From Solibacillus sp. FSL R5-0449 (GTDB taxonomy: Bacteria; Bacillota; Bacilli; Bacillales_A; Planococcaceae), in the NCBI RefSeq assembly GCF_037975215.1, contig NZ_CP150239.1:2084001-2148000 (forward strand): a DNA stretch of 64,000 nucleotides, in the 5' to 3' direction. The notes under the pieces were generated by a model. The model did not search any database. It was not told the origin of the DNA and worked only from the letters and a program-made list of their open reading frames with translations. Every line of letters begins with the position of its first letter. Position 1 is the first letter of the stretch. Shown here piece by piece: positions 1 to 8,289 of the stretch. A program made the translations under genes and the position numbers.

Positions 1-165
1 ACGGGTATTGCTCGTTTTCTTTGTTTGTTGGCTTTTCATCTTTTTCGTTGATGTATCACCTTTTAAATTCCCTTTGTTGCCGGCTGCATTGTTTTTCTTC
101 GCTTCCAGCTGTTGCTTCACTAATTCCTGCAGGCTTAATTTCTTTTTTTCATTTTGTTCAGACAT
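1..165 (-). CDS. Small lysine-rich hypothetical protein, C-terminus cut by window edge
   Basis: The minus-strand frame from the ATG at 163-165 stays open to the window edge (55 codons). It follows a strong Shine-Dalgarno, GAGGAGGTCTGAAT. The visible protein begins MSEQNEKKKLSLQELVKQ and is very rich in Lys, Gln and Asn, with no hydrophobic segment, so it looks like a small, highly charged, probably disordered cytosolic protein. I do not recognise the family. The plus-strand reading of the same bases gives a Phe/Cys-rich ORF that is only the shadow of this gene. Confidence 0.6.
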   Translation of the reverse strand, partial: MSEQNEKKKLSLQELVKQQLEAKKNNAAGNKGNLKGDTSTKKMKSQQTKKTSNTR

Positions 166-248
166 ATTCAGACCTCCTCATCAATCTACTTTTCTAAGTA
201 TAATCCGATGCCGCTGCATTTGTAAAAGAAATGTGTAAATTACAGCAT

Positions 249-290
249 AAAAAAACATTCTGAAACTTTCAATCGCTCCAAAATGTTTTT
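249..290. terminator. Probable bidirectional terminator
   Basis: AAAAAACATT and AATGTTTTTT form complementary arms, with runs of A and T on the outer sides. It lies just after the stop of the response regulator gene (minus strand). The loop is long, so the call is moderate. Confidence 0.5.
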
Positions 291-294
291 TCAT

Positions 295-1005
295 TTATGA
301 ACTGTACGTCACTTCCTGTGATGAAAGATTAAAATAATAGCCTAACCCACTTTTAGTTTTAATCCACTTCGGTGCACTTGGTTCTTCTTCTATCTTTTCA
401 CGGAGCCTGCGTATATGTACATCGACTGTACGGCGATCCCCTTTTGTAAAGTCCAGTATATCAATAATTTCTTCACGGGATTTAATAGTGCCCGGCTGTT
501 CCAGCAAATGAAGCAGCAATTTAAACTCGCGCTTTGTCAAAGGAATTTCTACTTCGTCTTTATATACTTTGAACATGATTAAATCAACACGAAACGGACC
601 GATCAGCATTTGGGAAACACGCGCTTGCTGCTGTTGTTCTTTTTCGTAGCGTTTTAAATGAATCCGTAGGCGTGTCAGCATTTCCCGGAAGCCAAACGGT
701 TTACGGATATACTCCGTCGCCCCCATTTCAAGCGCCAAAACAATATCCAACTCATCCGTACGCGCACTGATCATAATAATCGGAAAATCATACTTGAAGC
801 GGACTTGACGGCAAATCTCGATTCCTTCCATATCCGGAAGCATCCAATCAAGCAGCATCGCATCCGGTTCGAATATAGGGATTGCAGCCAATGCCTCTTT
901 ACCTGTCCGGACACTGTGGACTTCGTAGCTGTCCTTTACTAAATAAATTTGCAGTAAATTCACTAAATTTTCGTCATCTTCAACGACTAATATCTTTTTC
1001 GTCAT
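295..1005 (-). CDS. OmpR/PhoB-family response regulator (no sensor kinase beside it)
   Basis: DNA-binding two-component response regulator, 236 aa. Residues 1-120 are a receiver domain with the acidic pair D10/D11, the phospho-acceptor D53 (LLDWMLPD) and the conserved Lys in IRKPF. The C-terminal ~100 residues are a winged helix (LTKREFKLL, RTVDVHIRRLREKI, GLGYYF) typical of OmpR/PhoB proteins. The ATG at 1003-1005 follows AGCGGGGAA and opens exactly at MTKKILVVEDD; an upstream in-frame start would add 25 residues with no homology to receivers. The gene lies 129 bp downstream of phoU, with no T-run hairpin between them, so it may be cotranscribed with the pst operon. No histidine kinase is in the window. 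It resembles PhoP in family only; calling it the phosphate regulator is inference. Confidence 0.85.
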   Translation of the reverse strand: MTKKILVVEDDENLVNLLQIYLVKDSYEVHSVRTGKEALAAIPIFEPDAMLLDWMLPDMEGIEICRQVRFKYDFPIIMISARTDELDIVLALEMGATEYIRKPFGFREMLTRLRIHLKRYEKEQQQQARVSQMLIGPFRVDLIMFKVYKDEVEIPLTKREFKLLLHLLEQPGTIKSREEIIDILDFTKGDRRTVDVHIRRLREKIEEEPSAPKWIKTKSGLGYYFNLSSQEVTYSS

Positions 1006-1134
1006 GAATGATTCCCCGCTTCTCTCATCAATTACGCCTCGGTATAACTGTGTCCAGATCCGTTTTGCGATCTGTGACATGCTCCAGAGGCATTAACTTC
1101 TTTCAGCAAGCCATGTGAAAACCCGATGGAAATC

Positions 1135-1788
1135 TTAGTTTAGATCAAATAGCTGTCCTTTAATAAAGTAAGCTGTTGATTCCGCCATATTGGTAATATG
1201 ATCCGCAGCTCGTTCAACAAAGCGGTTAATGAATAACAATTGCAATGTTTGCTCGATCTCTTGCGGGCTTTCTTTTAAATACTCCGTTAAAAGTGTATAG
1301 TTTTCATGATTATTGCGATCCACAATATCATCAAGTTCCCCTACTTCTTTAGCTAATGCGATATCTGCATCGATAAATGCCTTCATTGATTTTTTCAGCA
1401 TATCCATCGCGACATTTTTCATTGCAACTAATGATGTTCTTTCTAAAATTGTATCGGCTTTGCTAATGCGAATCGTAGCTTTTGCTGTATTAACCGCAAA
1501 GTCGGCAATTCGCTCTATATCAGACGACATTTTAATAACACTGATAATACGGCGCATGTCACGGGCTACCGGCTGCTCTTTCGCCATCAGCCAGATTGCC
1601 ATTTGATTGATTTCATTTTCAAGATCATCAATGTAGTTATCCTCTTCAATGACATCCAGCGCCAACACCATATCCTGCTCCTGAAGGGCTTTGAATGCCT
1701 TTTCCATTGCAGTAACTGTCATGTCGACCATTTCACCCATTTTGTCTTGCAGTTCAAGCATGTTCTTTTCAAAATTTTCGCGAATCAT
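1135..1788 (-). CDS. phoU: Phosphate transport system regulator PhoU (copy 1)
   Basis: PhoU, 217 aa, the usual length. It contains two repeated three-helix-bundle halves with the acidic metal-binding motifs of the family (EEDNYIDDLENEIN near residue 50, ELDDIVDRNN near 150). PhoU is a cytosolic peripheral protein that links the Pst transporter to Pho signalling and restrains phosphate uptake. The ATG at 1786-1788 is chosen over an upstream TTG because GGGGGA lies 8 nt before it and because the second PhoU in the window (58150-58803) also begins MIRE. It closes the pstS-C-A-B-phoU operon, 15 bp after pstB. Confidence 0.93.
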   Translation of the reverse strand: MIRENFEKNMLELQDKMGEMVDMTVTAMEKAFKALQEQDMVLALDVIEEDNYIDDLENEINQMAIWLMAKEQPVARDMRRIISVIKMSSDIERIADFAVNTAKATIRISKADTILERTSLVAMKNVAMDMLKKSMKAFIDADIALAKEVGELDDIVDRNNHENYTLLTEYLKESPQEIEQTLQLLFINRFVERAADHITNMAESTAYFIKGQLFDLN

Positions 1789-1803
1789 TCCCAAATCCCC
1801 CTT

Positions 1804-2616
1804 TTATCCGAATCGTCCTGTTACGTAATCTTCTGTACGCTCATCTTTAGGCGTTGAAAAAATGACATTTGTATCGTCATATTCGATGACTTCCCCGTTT
1901 AAGAAGAATGCCGTCTTATCGCTAATACGTGCTGCTTGTTGCATGTTGTGCGTTACAATCACAATTGTGTAATCTTTTTTCATTTGTGTAATCAGTTCTT
2001 CTACTTTCAATGTAGAAATCGGGTCAAGTGCCGAAGTCGGCTCATCCATTAAAATAACGTCCGGCTTCATTGCGATTGCTCGTGCGATACAAATACGTTG
2101 CTGCTGACCTCCAGAAAGACCTAATGCTGATGACTTTAGACGATCTTTTACTTCATCCCAGATCGCTGCTCCACGTAAAGACTCTTCCACAATTTCATTC
2201 AGGATTTTCTTATTTTTAATTCCCTGCATGCGCGGACCATAGGCTACATTATCATAGATGCTCATTGGGAACAGGTTCGACTTTTGAAAAACCATTCCTA
2301 CTCTAGTACGCAACTTAATAACGTCACTTGATTCATATACATTTTCACCATCGATATGAATATTCCCAATTACACGTACTCCGTCAATAAGATCGTTCAT
2401 ACGGTTTAATGTACGTAAAAATGTTGATTTACCGCAGCCTGAAGGACCGATTAATGCCGTTACTTCTTTTTCTTTAATATCCAGATTGACATTGAACAAC
2501 GCTTGTTTTTCACCATAATACAGGTTTAAATCATTTACTTTAATTTTTGTTGGTAAAGCGCCAGTAGAAGTCGTCGTAGATTTGAAAATTGATGCTTCAG
2601 AAATAGTCATAGTCAT
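1804..2616 (-). CDS. pstB: Phosphate ABC transporter ATP-binding protein PstB (copy 1)
   Basis: ATPase subunit of the high-affinity phosphate importer, 270 aa. Walker A is GPSGCGKS, the ABC signature is LSGGQQQR, Walker B is [12 protein letters not shown], and the switch His is in VTHNMQQAA. The C-terminus [10 protein letters not shown] is characteristic of PstB. The ATG at 2614-2616 follows AAAAGGAG. It is closely related to the second PstB at 58826-59641 but has a different N-terminal extension. It works with PstA and PstC at the inner face of the membrane. Confidence 0.97.
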   Translation of the reverse strand: MTMTISEASIFKSTTTSTGALPTKIKVNDLNLYYGEKQALFNVNLDIKEKEVTALIGPSGCGKSTFLRTLNRMNDLIDGVRVIGNIHIDGENVYESSDVIKLRTRVGMVFQKSNLFPMSIYDNVAYGPRMQGIKNKKILNEIVEESLRGAAIWDEVKDRLKSSALGLSGGQQQRICIARAIAMKPDVILMDEPTSALDPISTLKVEELITQMKKDYTIVIVTHNMQQAARISDKTAFFLNGEVIEYDDTNVIFSTPKDERTEDYVTGRFG

Positions 2617-2632
2617 ATAGGTTTCGCTCCTT

Positions 2633-3457
2633 TTAATAGTCCGCTTTGTTTAATTTTTTCGAGATATATGTTGCCGTTAGATTCAGTACTAAAATAATGA
2701 CGATCAACACAATTCCAATAGCTGCTGCAAGTCCGATATCTCCGGCTTCCTGTGTTACTAAATACGAGTGAACCGTCAAAGTACGGGCAGAAGAGAAAAT
2801 ACTTGATGGCATTGCTGCAACTGTCCCTGCAGTCAGGAAGATTGCCGCCGATTCACCGACAATACGGCCGATCGATAAAATGATCCCCGATAAAATTCCC
2901 GGCATGGCACTTGGCAAAATCACTTTAATTAATGTCTGTAATTTTGTCGTTCCTAATGCCAGCGACCCTTCACGATATGTTGCCGGCACTGTTTTCAATG
3001 CTTCTTCTGTCGTACGGATGATGACCGGTAATACGATAATCGTTAATGTTAAGGATGCTGCGATAATCGACATCCCCAGCTTTAATATCGCTACGAAGAA
3101 TACAGCACCGAATAGACCATAAATAATCGACGGAATCCCTGTTAAACTTTCTGTCGCATAACGAATGACGCGTACAAGACGTCCCTGCTTTGCATACTCG
3201 TGTAAATAAACAGCTGCCAGAATTCCGATTGGTGTTGCGATTAATAGAGAAATAACAATCGTTAAAATTGTAGTGACAATCATCGGGAAAATCCCGCCGC
3301 CACCTGTTGGCGAATAATCACCGAATATGAAATCAAAACTGATATATGAAAAACCTTTATAGAAAATATAGCCAACGATGACAACCAATACGGCTACTGA
3401 AACGAATGCGGAACCCCATAGTAAGCCGCGAAACATATTATCTTTAAATTGTCGCAT
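2633..3457 (-). CDS. pstA: Phosphate ABC transporter permease PstA (copy 1)
   Basis: Integral membrane permease, 274 aa, with about six hydrophobic segments and the binding-protein-dependent transport EAA loop ([18 protein letters not shown]). The start is preceded by AAGGGGG and lies directly after the pstC stop (TAACATG). It pairs with PstC to form the phosphate channel. PstA and PstC are distinguished by order after pstS and by PstA's short N-terminus ahead of the first membrane helix. Confidence 0.95.
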   Translation of the reverse strand: MRQFKDNMFRGLLWGSAFVSVAVLVVIVGYIFYKGFSYISFDFIFGDYSPTGGGGIFPMIVTTILTIVISLLIATPIGILAAVYLHEYAKQGRLVRVIRYATESLTGIPSIIYGLFGAVFFVAILKLGMSIIAASLTLTIIVLPVIIRTTEEALKTVPATYREGSLALGTTKLQTLIKVILPSAMPGILSGIILSIGRIVGESAAIFLTAGTVAAMPSSIFSSARTLTVHSYLVTQEAGDIGLAAAIGIVLIVIILVLNLTATYISKKLNKADY

Positions 3458-3458
3458 G

Positions 3459-4373
3459 TTACTGAGCCCCCTTCGCTGTAATACGTGCTAGTACAAAGTT
3501 TAAAATCAAGATGAACGAGAATAATACAATCCCTGTTGCAAACAGCATTTCCTGATGTGTTCCTGCTGCATAGCCCATTTCAAGTGCAATATTTGTCGTC
3601 AATGGACGCACACTGTCTGTCAGGCTAGTCGGGATGATGAGTGAGTTACCTGCAACTAAAATGACGGCCATCGTTTCACCTAATGCGCGGCCCAATCCAA
3701 GAACGATCGCTGCCATAATACCTGACTTTGCGGCCGGTACTACAACTTTAAAGATTGTCCCGATTTGTGAAACTCCTAGAGCAAGTGAACCTTCACGATA
3801 TGTTTTCGGCACTGCACGAATCGCTGTTTCGGCAACTGTTACAATTGTCGGTAACATCATGATCGCCAGTACTAAAATGACGGCGATTAAACTTTGTCCA
3901 CGTGCTAATCCGAGATTGTCCTGTAAAAAAGGAACGATAATCGCTAACCCGAATACCCCGTACAATACTGACGGAATACCGGCCAATAGCTGAATTGCCG
4001 GTGATACGATTTTAGCTACTGATTTCGGGGCAATTTCCGCCAAAAAGATCGCCGTTAATAATCCGATTGGTACCCCGATGACAAGTGCTCCGATCGTTGC
4101 GTAAATGGATGCAACAATCATCGGGAAAATACCGAATTTATCTTCCGATGGGACCCAATCACTGCCAAAAAGGAAGTCGAAGAAGCTATAGCCGCCTGTT
4201 ACGAAAGGGTTGGCACCTTTATAAAATACGAATCCTACAATTAGCAGCAAGCTCACTACTGATAGAAGCGCACATGCTAAAAATATTTTCGATGATAAGC
4301 TTTCCAAAAAGTATTTACGCTTATTGCCTTTGCTTATTTGCTGTTCTACTTCATTTCTGTTTTGTATGTTCAC
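3459..4373 (-). CDS. pstC: Phosphate ABC transporter permease PstC (copy 1)
   Basis: Permease of the phosphate importer, 304 aa from the chosen start. It has six membrane segments and an EAA loop ([18 protein letters not shown]). I chose the GTG at 4371-4373 because GGAGG lies 8 nt upstream; the longest in-frame start (4391) would place that Shine-Dalgarno inside the coding region. It follows pstS by only about 20 nt, with no intergenic hairpin, unlike the second pst operon of the window. Confidence 0.94.
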   Translation of the reverse strand: MNIQNRNEVEQQISKGNKRKYFLESLSSKIFLACALLSVVSLLLIVGFVFYKGANPFVTGGYSFFDFLFGSDWVPSEDKFGIFPMIVASIYATIGALVIGVPIGLLTAIFLAEIAPKSVAKIVSPAIQLLAGIPSVLYGVFGLAIIVPFLQDNLGLARGQSLIAVILVLAIMMLPTIVTVAETAIRAVPKTYREGSLALGVSQIGTIFKVVVPAAKSGIMAAIVLGLGRALGETMAVILVAGNSLIIPTSLTDSVRPLTTNIALEMGYAAGTHQEMLFATGIVLFSFILILNFVLARITAKGAQ

Positions 4374-4394
4374 AAATTTGTCCTCCAGCACTGA

Positions 4395-5225
4395 TTATTT
4401 CGTTAATGGAATCGCTCCGGCTTCTTCCACAATCTTTTGTCCATCTGCAGTTAAAATGTATTCCATAAACTTTGTCGCTGCTTCCGGTACATTCTCTTTA
4501 TAAACAAACAGGAATGGACGAGATAATTTATATTTACCTTCCAATACATTGCCCGCTTCTGCTTTTACGCCATTAATGTCCATCGCTGATACCGTTTCAT
4601 CGATATATTCGAATGAGATGAATCCAATCGCATGCTTGTTCATTGCGACCGTTGTTTTAATATTTCCATTTCCGCTTGCTACGATGGCATTACGTATCAG
4701 TTGTCCTGATTCGTAGCCGACAATTTCCTGGAATGCATCACGTGAACCCGATCCGTCTTCGCGTGAAACAACGACGATTTCCATATCCTTACCGCCAATA
4801 TCTTTCCAGTTTGTGATTTCACCTGTGAAGATTTGTTTCACTTGATCCATCGTTAAATCTTTGACTGGGTTTGATGGATGTGCAACAACTACAATCCCAT
4901 CATAAGCAATGACCAACTCCTGGATTCCGGAATCGATTTCCTCCTGCTTCAGATCACGTGATGACATCCCGATTTGCGAGACATCATTAATTGCATTTGT
5001 AATTCCTGCTGATGAACCGATTTGGTTTATTTCAATTTTTACGTCTTCTGTTTCTTCATATTTTGCTGCTAGCTTCTCTGCTAAAGGCCCAACAGATGTA
5101 GAACCTGAAATCGTTACTAAGTCTCCGCCGCCAGATGATGACTCTGCTGAATCTTCATTACTGCAGGCTGCTAATACTACCATTAGAATTGTTAACCCAA
5201 TGAAGTAACATGTTTTTTTCAACAT
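4395..5225 (-). CDS. pstS: Phosphate-binding lipoprotein PstS (copy 1)
   Basis: Extracellular phosphate-binding protein, 276 aa. The lipobox LAAC is at residues 18-21, so it is expected to be lipid-anchored. The PBP-like fold is marked by GSTSVGPLAEKLAAKY, SREDGSGSRDAFQ (phosphate loop) and NKHAIGFISFEY. The start follows GGAGGAG. It is clearly different in length and sequence from the second PstS (323 aa, 61585-62556), so this is an old paralogue rather than a recent copy. It is first gene of the operon and has a Pho box upstream. Confidence 0.96.
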   Translation of the reverse strand: MLKKTCYFIGLTILMVVLAACSNEDSAESSSGGGDLVTISGSTSVGPLAEKLAAKYEETEDVKIEINQIGSSAGITNAINDVSQIGMSSRDLKQEEIDSGIQELVIAYDGIVVVAHPSNPVKDLTMDQVKQIFTGEITNWKDIGGKDMEIVVVSREDGSGSRDAFQEIVGYESGQLIRNAIVASGNGNIKTTVAMNKHAIGFISFEYIDETVSAMDINGVKAEAGNVLEGKYKLSRPFLFVYKENVPEAATKFMEYILTADGQKIVEEAGAIPLTK

Positions 5226-5293
5226 ACTTCACTCCTCCATCAACATGAATGTTTTCTACCTGCTTTAACAATACATTCACAAAATTAATGGCA

Positions 5294-5321
5294 TGTATTA
5301 AACTTGTAAACCTTATGTAAA
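5294..5321 (-). promoter_or_regulatory. Pho box upstream of pstS copy 1
   Basis: Read on the minus strand, TTTACA, TTTACA and AATACA recur with exact 11-bp periods (plus-strand positions 5316, 5305 and 5294). This fits the known PhoP target of direct TT(A/T)ACA-like repeats spaced one helical turn apart. It lies about 70-95 bp ahead of the pstS start. A further isolated TTTACA lies at 5347-5352, out of phase. PhoP binding is inferred from the pattern. Confidence 0.7.
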
Positions 5322-5439
5322 TTATGAAGAAATGGTTTTTTTGTTATGTAAAATTGTTCAGTTAAATCTGAAAATTTAAAATAATAGACTGAAATTGTAA
5401 ATATTTATGAGATTCTTTAACAAGTAAGGGGGATTTTTA

Positions 5440-5505
5440 ATGAGGAAATTAAAAAGAAATTTAGTAGGGAAAAGCAAATTTGTCGATAATATGTTCAAAC
5501 ATTAA
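5440..5505 (+). CDS. 21-residue basic peptide ORF, divergent from pstS
   Basis: ATG at 5440 after the strong Shine-Dalgarno AAGGGGGA (spacing 7), then 21 sense codons and TAA. The product begins MRKLKRNLVGKSK and is strongly basic, with one possible amphipathic helix. A fair promoter lies upstream (TTGTTC, 17-nt spacer, TAAAAT). It sits in the pstS-trhO intergenic region and is divergent from pstS, sharing its control region. I cannot name the family. Only the Shine-Dalgarno, the promoter-like sequence and the codon run support it. Confidence 0.45.
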   Translation: MRKLKRNLVGKSKFVDNMFKH

Positions 5506-5610
5506 AATAAACATGTAATTAAATTAGAAAAGAGACATTTTGCAATGAATATTTAGAAAAATCTGTTTACACTGCCTTTACAAAAGGCTGTTTTGTTTAC
5601 AAAAAAGAAA

Positions 5611-5636
5611 AATGCACCTCTATTAAGAGATGCATT
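5611..5636 (-). terminator. Terminator of trhO
   Basis: ATGCACCTCT and AGAGATGCAT form a stem with one G-T pair and a 4-nt loop, followed on the minus strand by TTTTTCTTTTTT. Confidence 0.75.
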
Positions 5637-5642
5637 TAAACT

Positions 5643-6599
5643 CTATTTTACTGCCGCTTCCGCTTCTAGTAATTCAATCGCTTGTTGTACTTGTTCTTCC
5701 GTTAGGTTATGACGGACGATATAACGATTGCGTTCATGTTTCGTACATTCGATTGTACAGCCACCTAAATGCTTCGCTTCGTTCTCCTCTGATGCAATGA
5801 TTTGCTCATTGCATTCAGGGTTAGCACAATTAATGTAACGTTCACATGGTGTTCCATCAAAGTGGTCACGTCCAACAATCACATGTTCCACTTGATTGAT
5901 TGGCACTGTCAAACGCTCATCGAATACGTACATTTGACCATCCCACAGCTGACCTTTAGCAACCGGATCTTTTCCGTATGTTGCAACGCCGCCATGTAAT
6001 TGACCAACATCACCGAAACCTTCACGCTTCATCCAACCTGAGAATTTTTCACAGCGGATACCGCCTGTGCAATATGTTAATACATTTTTACCTTCAAATA
6101 ATTCACGGTTTTCACGTACCCATTGCGGTGTATCACGGAAGTTCTTAACTTCTGGACGGATTGCGCCGCGGAAGTGACCGACATCATATTCATATGTGTT
6201 ACGTACATCTAGTACGACTGTGTTTTCGTCTTGCATTTCTTCCAGGAATTGCTCTGGAGATAAATAGCGGCCTGTTAATTCATGCGGGTTCACATCTTCT
6301 TCTAAACCTAAATTTACAAGCTCTGGACGTGGACGTACATGCATTTTTTTGAACGCATGGCCTTCTGCTGGATCGATTTTGAAAACAATCCCTTTGAATA
6401 ATGGATGTGCTTCCATCATTTCGATATAGCTTTGTGTTTGTTCAATCGTACCGGAAACCGTACCGTTAATCCCTTCACGGGCAACTAAAATACGTCCTTT
6501 TAATCCAATTTCCTTACATGCAGCTAAATGCTCTTCTGAAAAAGCAGCTGGATCTTCAATCGTTGTGTAATGATAATACAATAATACTTGATAATTCAT
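5643..6599 (-). CDS. trhO: tRNA uridine(34) hydroxylase TrhO (rhodanese family)
   Basis: 318 aa. The N-terminal ferredoxin-like acylphosphatase-type domain (residues ~1-95) is followed by a rhodanese domain with [14 protein letters not shown] and the active-site loop [13 protein letters not shown] (Cys177 from this start). The C-terminal region is Cys-rich ([21 protein letters not shown]). This is the YceA/TrhO layout; the family makes 5-hydroxyuridine at the tRNA wobble position. The ATG at 6597-6599 follows AGGTGA; an upstream GTG overlaps that signal and is less likely. Confidence 0.93.
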   Translation of the reverse strand: MNYQVLLYYHYTTIEDPAAFSEEHLAACKEIGLKGRILVAREGINGTVSGTIEQTQSYIEMMEAHPLFKGIVFKIDPAEGHAFKKMHVRPRPELVNLGLEEDVNPHELTGRYLSPEQFLEEMQDENTVVLDVRNTYEYDVGHFRGAIRPEVKNFRDTPQWVRENRELFEGKNVLTYCTGGIRCEKFSGWMKREGFGDVGQLHGGVATYGKDPVAKGQLWDGQMYVFDERLTVPINQVEHVIVGRDHFDGTPCERYINCANPECNEQIIASEENEAKHLGGCTIECTKHERNRYIVRHNLTEEQVQQAIELLEAEAAVK

Positions 6600-6721
6600 T
6601 TTTTTCACCTATCATTCAATATATTTGCAGGATATACCTGATAGTTTAAAACTACCTTACAATGATACGTGATTTACACTAAAATTGCCATCATTAATTA
6701 GGCGGAGGTTTTTAGAAATAA

Positions 6722-6750
6722 TTAACTATTCTTTTTAATATTAGTATAAT
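6722..6750 (+). promoter_or_regulatory. Sigma-A-type promoter for the 49-aa membrane peptide
   Basis: TTAACT and TATAAT are separated by 17 nt, about 33 nt ahead of the ORF start. The -10 is a perfect consensus. Confidence 0.55.
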
Positions 6751-6782
6751 AGGTGAAATAATAGGGAAATGGAGGATTTATT

Positions 6783-6932
6783 ATGGGCTTATTGGGCTTT
6801 GTTTTACTCGTCATTATTACTTTTACCGCATTAGCAATTGAAAGAATTTTAAAAGACATACGTTCACAGAACAAAGAAATCATTGAGCTCTTTTCCAAAA
6901 ATGTTGTGGACGAAGATAATCGACTGCAATAA
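6783..6932 (+). CDS. Small single-pass membrane protein
   Basis: 49 aa, ATG at 6783 after GGAGG (spacing 8) and a consensus -10. Residues 3-20 (LLGFVLLVIITFTALAIE) form one hydrophobic helix. The remaining ~30 residues are charged (RILKDIRSQNKEIIELF) and probably coiled-coil or amphipathic. Its stop is 1 bp from the stop of the convergent VOC gene. No family recognised. It is supported by promoter, Shine-Dalgarno and topology, although it is too short for most gene callers. Confidence 0.65.
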   Translation: MGLLGFVLLVIITFTALAIERILKDIRSQNKEIIELFSKNVVDEDNRLQ

Positions 6933-6933
6933 G

Positions 6934-7296
6934 TTAGAGTTGTTGAATCATCTCTACTCGATTCCCAAAAGGATCTCTAAATTCAAACCGTTCGTAATTT
7001 GGAATGGGTACAGAGTCCAAAATCTCAATTTTATTTTCTATCAATACTTTTCGCCAATAGGAGATATCTTCAACTTTGTAGGCCAGATGTGCTTTAGTTG
7101 TGTACCGATTAAAGCCTTCTTCTGTCCCTACATGAACTTCCTGGTTCCCTACTTGCAGCCAAAATCCCCCTCTCCCCTGGAGTGCAGAAGGTTTTAATAT
7201 TTCCTTTAAACCTAATACGCTGCAATAAAACTCTTTCCCTGCTTCCTCAGTCCCTTTAGGAATGGTTATTTGCGCATGGTGTAATCCAATAATCAT
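6934..7296 (-). CDS. VOC/glyoxalase-fold protein
   Basis: 120 aa, a single vicinal-oxygen-chelate unit pair: GLHHAQITIP at the N-terminus, VHVGTEE in the middle, and FRDPFGNRVEMIQQ at the end supplying the usual final Glu ligand. The start at 7296 follows AAAGGAGG at 7 nt; the longer frame would add 11 residues upstream of that signal. The family includes glyoxalases, dioxygenases and fosfomycin-resistance-type enzymes. The substrate cannot be told from sequence. Confidence 0.85.
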   Translation of the reverse strand: MIIGLHHAQITIPKGTEEAGKEFYCSVLGLKEILKPSALQGRGGFWLQVGNQEVHVGTEEGFNRYTTKAHLAYKVEDISYWRKVLIENKIEILDSVPIPNYERFEFRDPFGNRVEMIQQL

Positions 7297-7472
7297 TTGC
7301 TTTTCCTCCTTTACAATTTCTCCTTCCAATATCTTACTTTAAATAATCCATAAATAAAATAACAGGTAAATTATATAAATCGATAACTTTTCCTTATCCG
7401 TATTAATTACTATGCAAATACTAGCACTTAGGGATTATCCAAAAAATTATTCTATTATTATTCTATTACTTA

Positions 7473-7501
7473 AATACCATTAAATTCAATTAAATGGTAT
7501 T
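7473..7501. promoter_or_regulatory. Inverted repeat upstream of the 2OG-Fe(II) hydroxylase gene
   Basis: AATACCATT and AATGGTATT are perfect 9-bp arms with an 11-bp A/T spacer, about 100 bp ahead of the gene at 7599. It could be an operator. The remainder of 7297-7598 is A/T-rich with nothing else recognisable. Confidence 0.35.
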
Positions 7502-7598
7502 ATATGTATTGGAGTAGAAATACATTCTTGTCCTACATAAAAGAGTGAGAGTAATGTTTTTGTACTAACTTATAAGCATTTGCGGAAGGATATAACAT

Positions 7599-8234
7599 AT
7601 GATTACAGAAGTTTCAATTTTACCTATTCAATCTGTTTATTCAATTGACGATCGTATGATAACTGCAGAGGTTCTACATGAAGAACCACTCATTGTAAAG
7701 TTTTCGAATGTTTTAAGTGATGAGGAATGTCAGAATTTAATCGATTGTGCTTCTTCACGTTTGGAAAGATCCAAACTGGCAAAAAAAGAAATTAGTCCGA
7801 TTCGTACAAGTAGTGGCATGTTTTTTGAGGAAAATGAAAATCCGCTTATTTCAGAACTAGAAATACGGATTAGCAAGTTGATGCATCTTCCGGTTGAACA
7901 TGCCGAGGGTCTGCAAATTTTGCATTACGAACCGGGCCAGGAATTTAAGGCGCATTTCGATTTTTTCGGTCCAAATCACCCTTCAAGCAGTAATAATCGC
8001 ATTAGCACGTTAGTAGTCTACTTAAATGATGTAGAAGAAGGAGGCGTGACAACGTTTCCTAATTTGGGTATCGTAACTGTACCTAAGAGAGGTTCAGCAG
8101 TTTACTTTGAATATTTCTACAACGACCAGAAATTAAATGAACTTACCCTTCATAGCGGTGAGCCCGTAATTCGAGGCGAAAAATGGGTTGCTACCCAATG
8201 GATGCGGAAAAAACAAATCCGCGAACGGTTTTAA
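7599..8234 (+). CDS. 2-oxoglutarate/Fe(II) prolyl-4-hydroxylase-like oxygenase
   Basis: 211 aa. The double-stranded beta-helix Fe(II) triad is visible: H119 and D121 (KAHFDFF) and H185 (LTLHSGEPV), with K195 as the 2-oxoglutarate-binding residue. VVYLNDVEEGGVTTFPN is the signature of the P4H-alpha-like family. It resembles the cytosolic bacterial P4H of Bacillus anthracis. Known members hydroxylate Pro in collagen-like proteins or elongation factor; the substrate here is unknown. It has its own Shine-Dalgarno (GGAAGGA) and sits alone ahead of a YqjF-like gene. Confidence 0.88.
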   Translation: MITEVSILPIQSVYSIDDRMITAEVLHEEPLIVKFSNVLSDEECQNLIDCASSRLERSKLAKKEISPIRTSSGMFFEENENPLISELEIRISKLMHLPVEHAEGLQILHYEPGQEFKAHFDFFGPNHPSSSNNRISTLVVYLNDVEEGGVTTFPNLGIVTVPKRGSAVYFEYFYNDQKLNELTLHSGEPVIRGEKWVATQWMRKKQIRERF

Positions 8235-8289
8235 TTCTTTTCAAAAGGATTTATATAAAATACGATAGATGTGAAGGAAGTGACGAACT

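Noticed and set aside
8-238. Plus-strand 76-aa frame at the left edge
   Set aside because: It is Phe/Cys-rich and antisense to a minus-strand gene that has a strong Shine-Dalgarno and sensible composition.
4085-4468. Plus-strand 127-aa frame over pstC/pstS
   Set aside because: Antisense shadow of two well-supported pst genes, without its own ribosome binding site.
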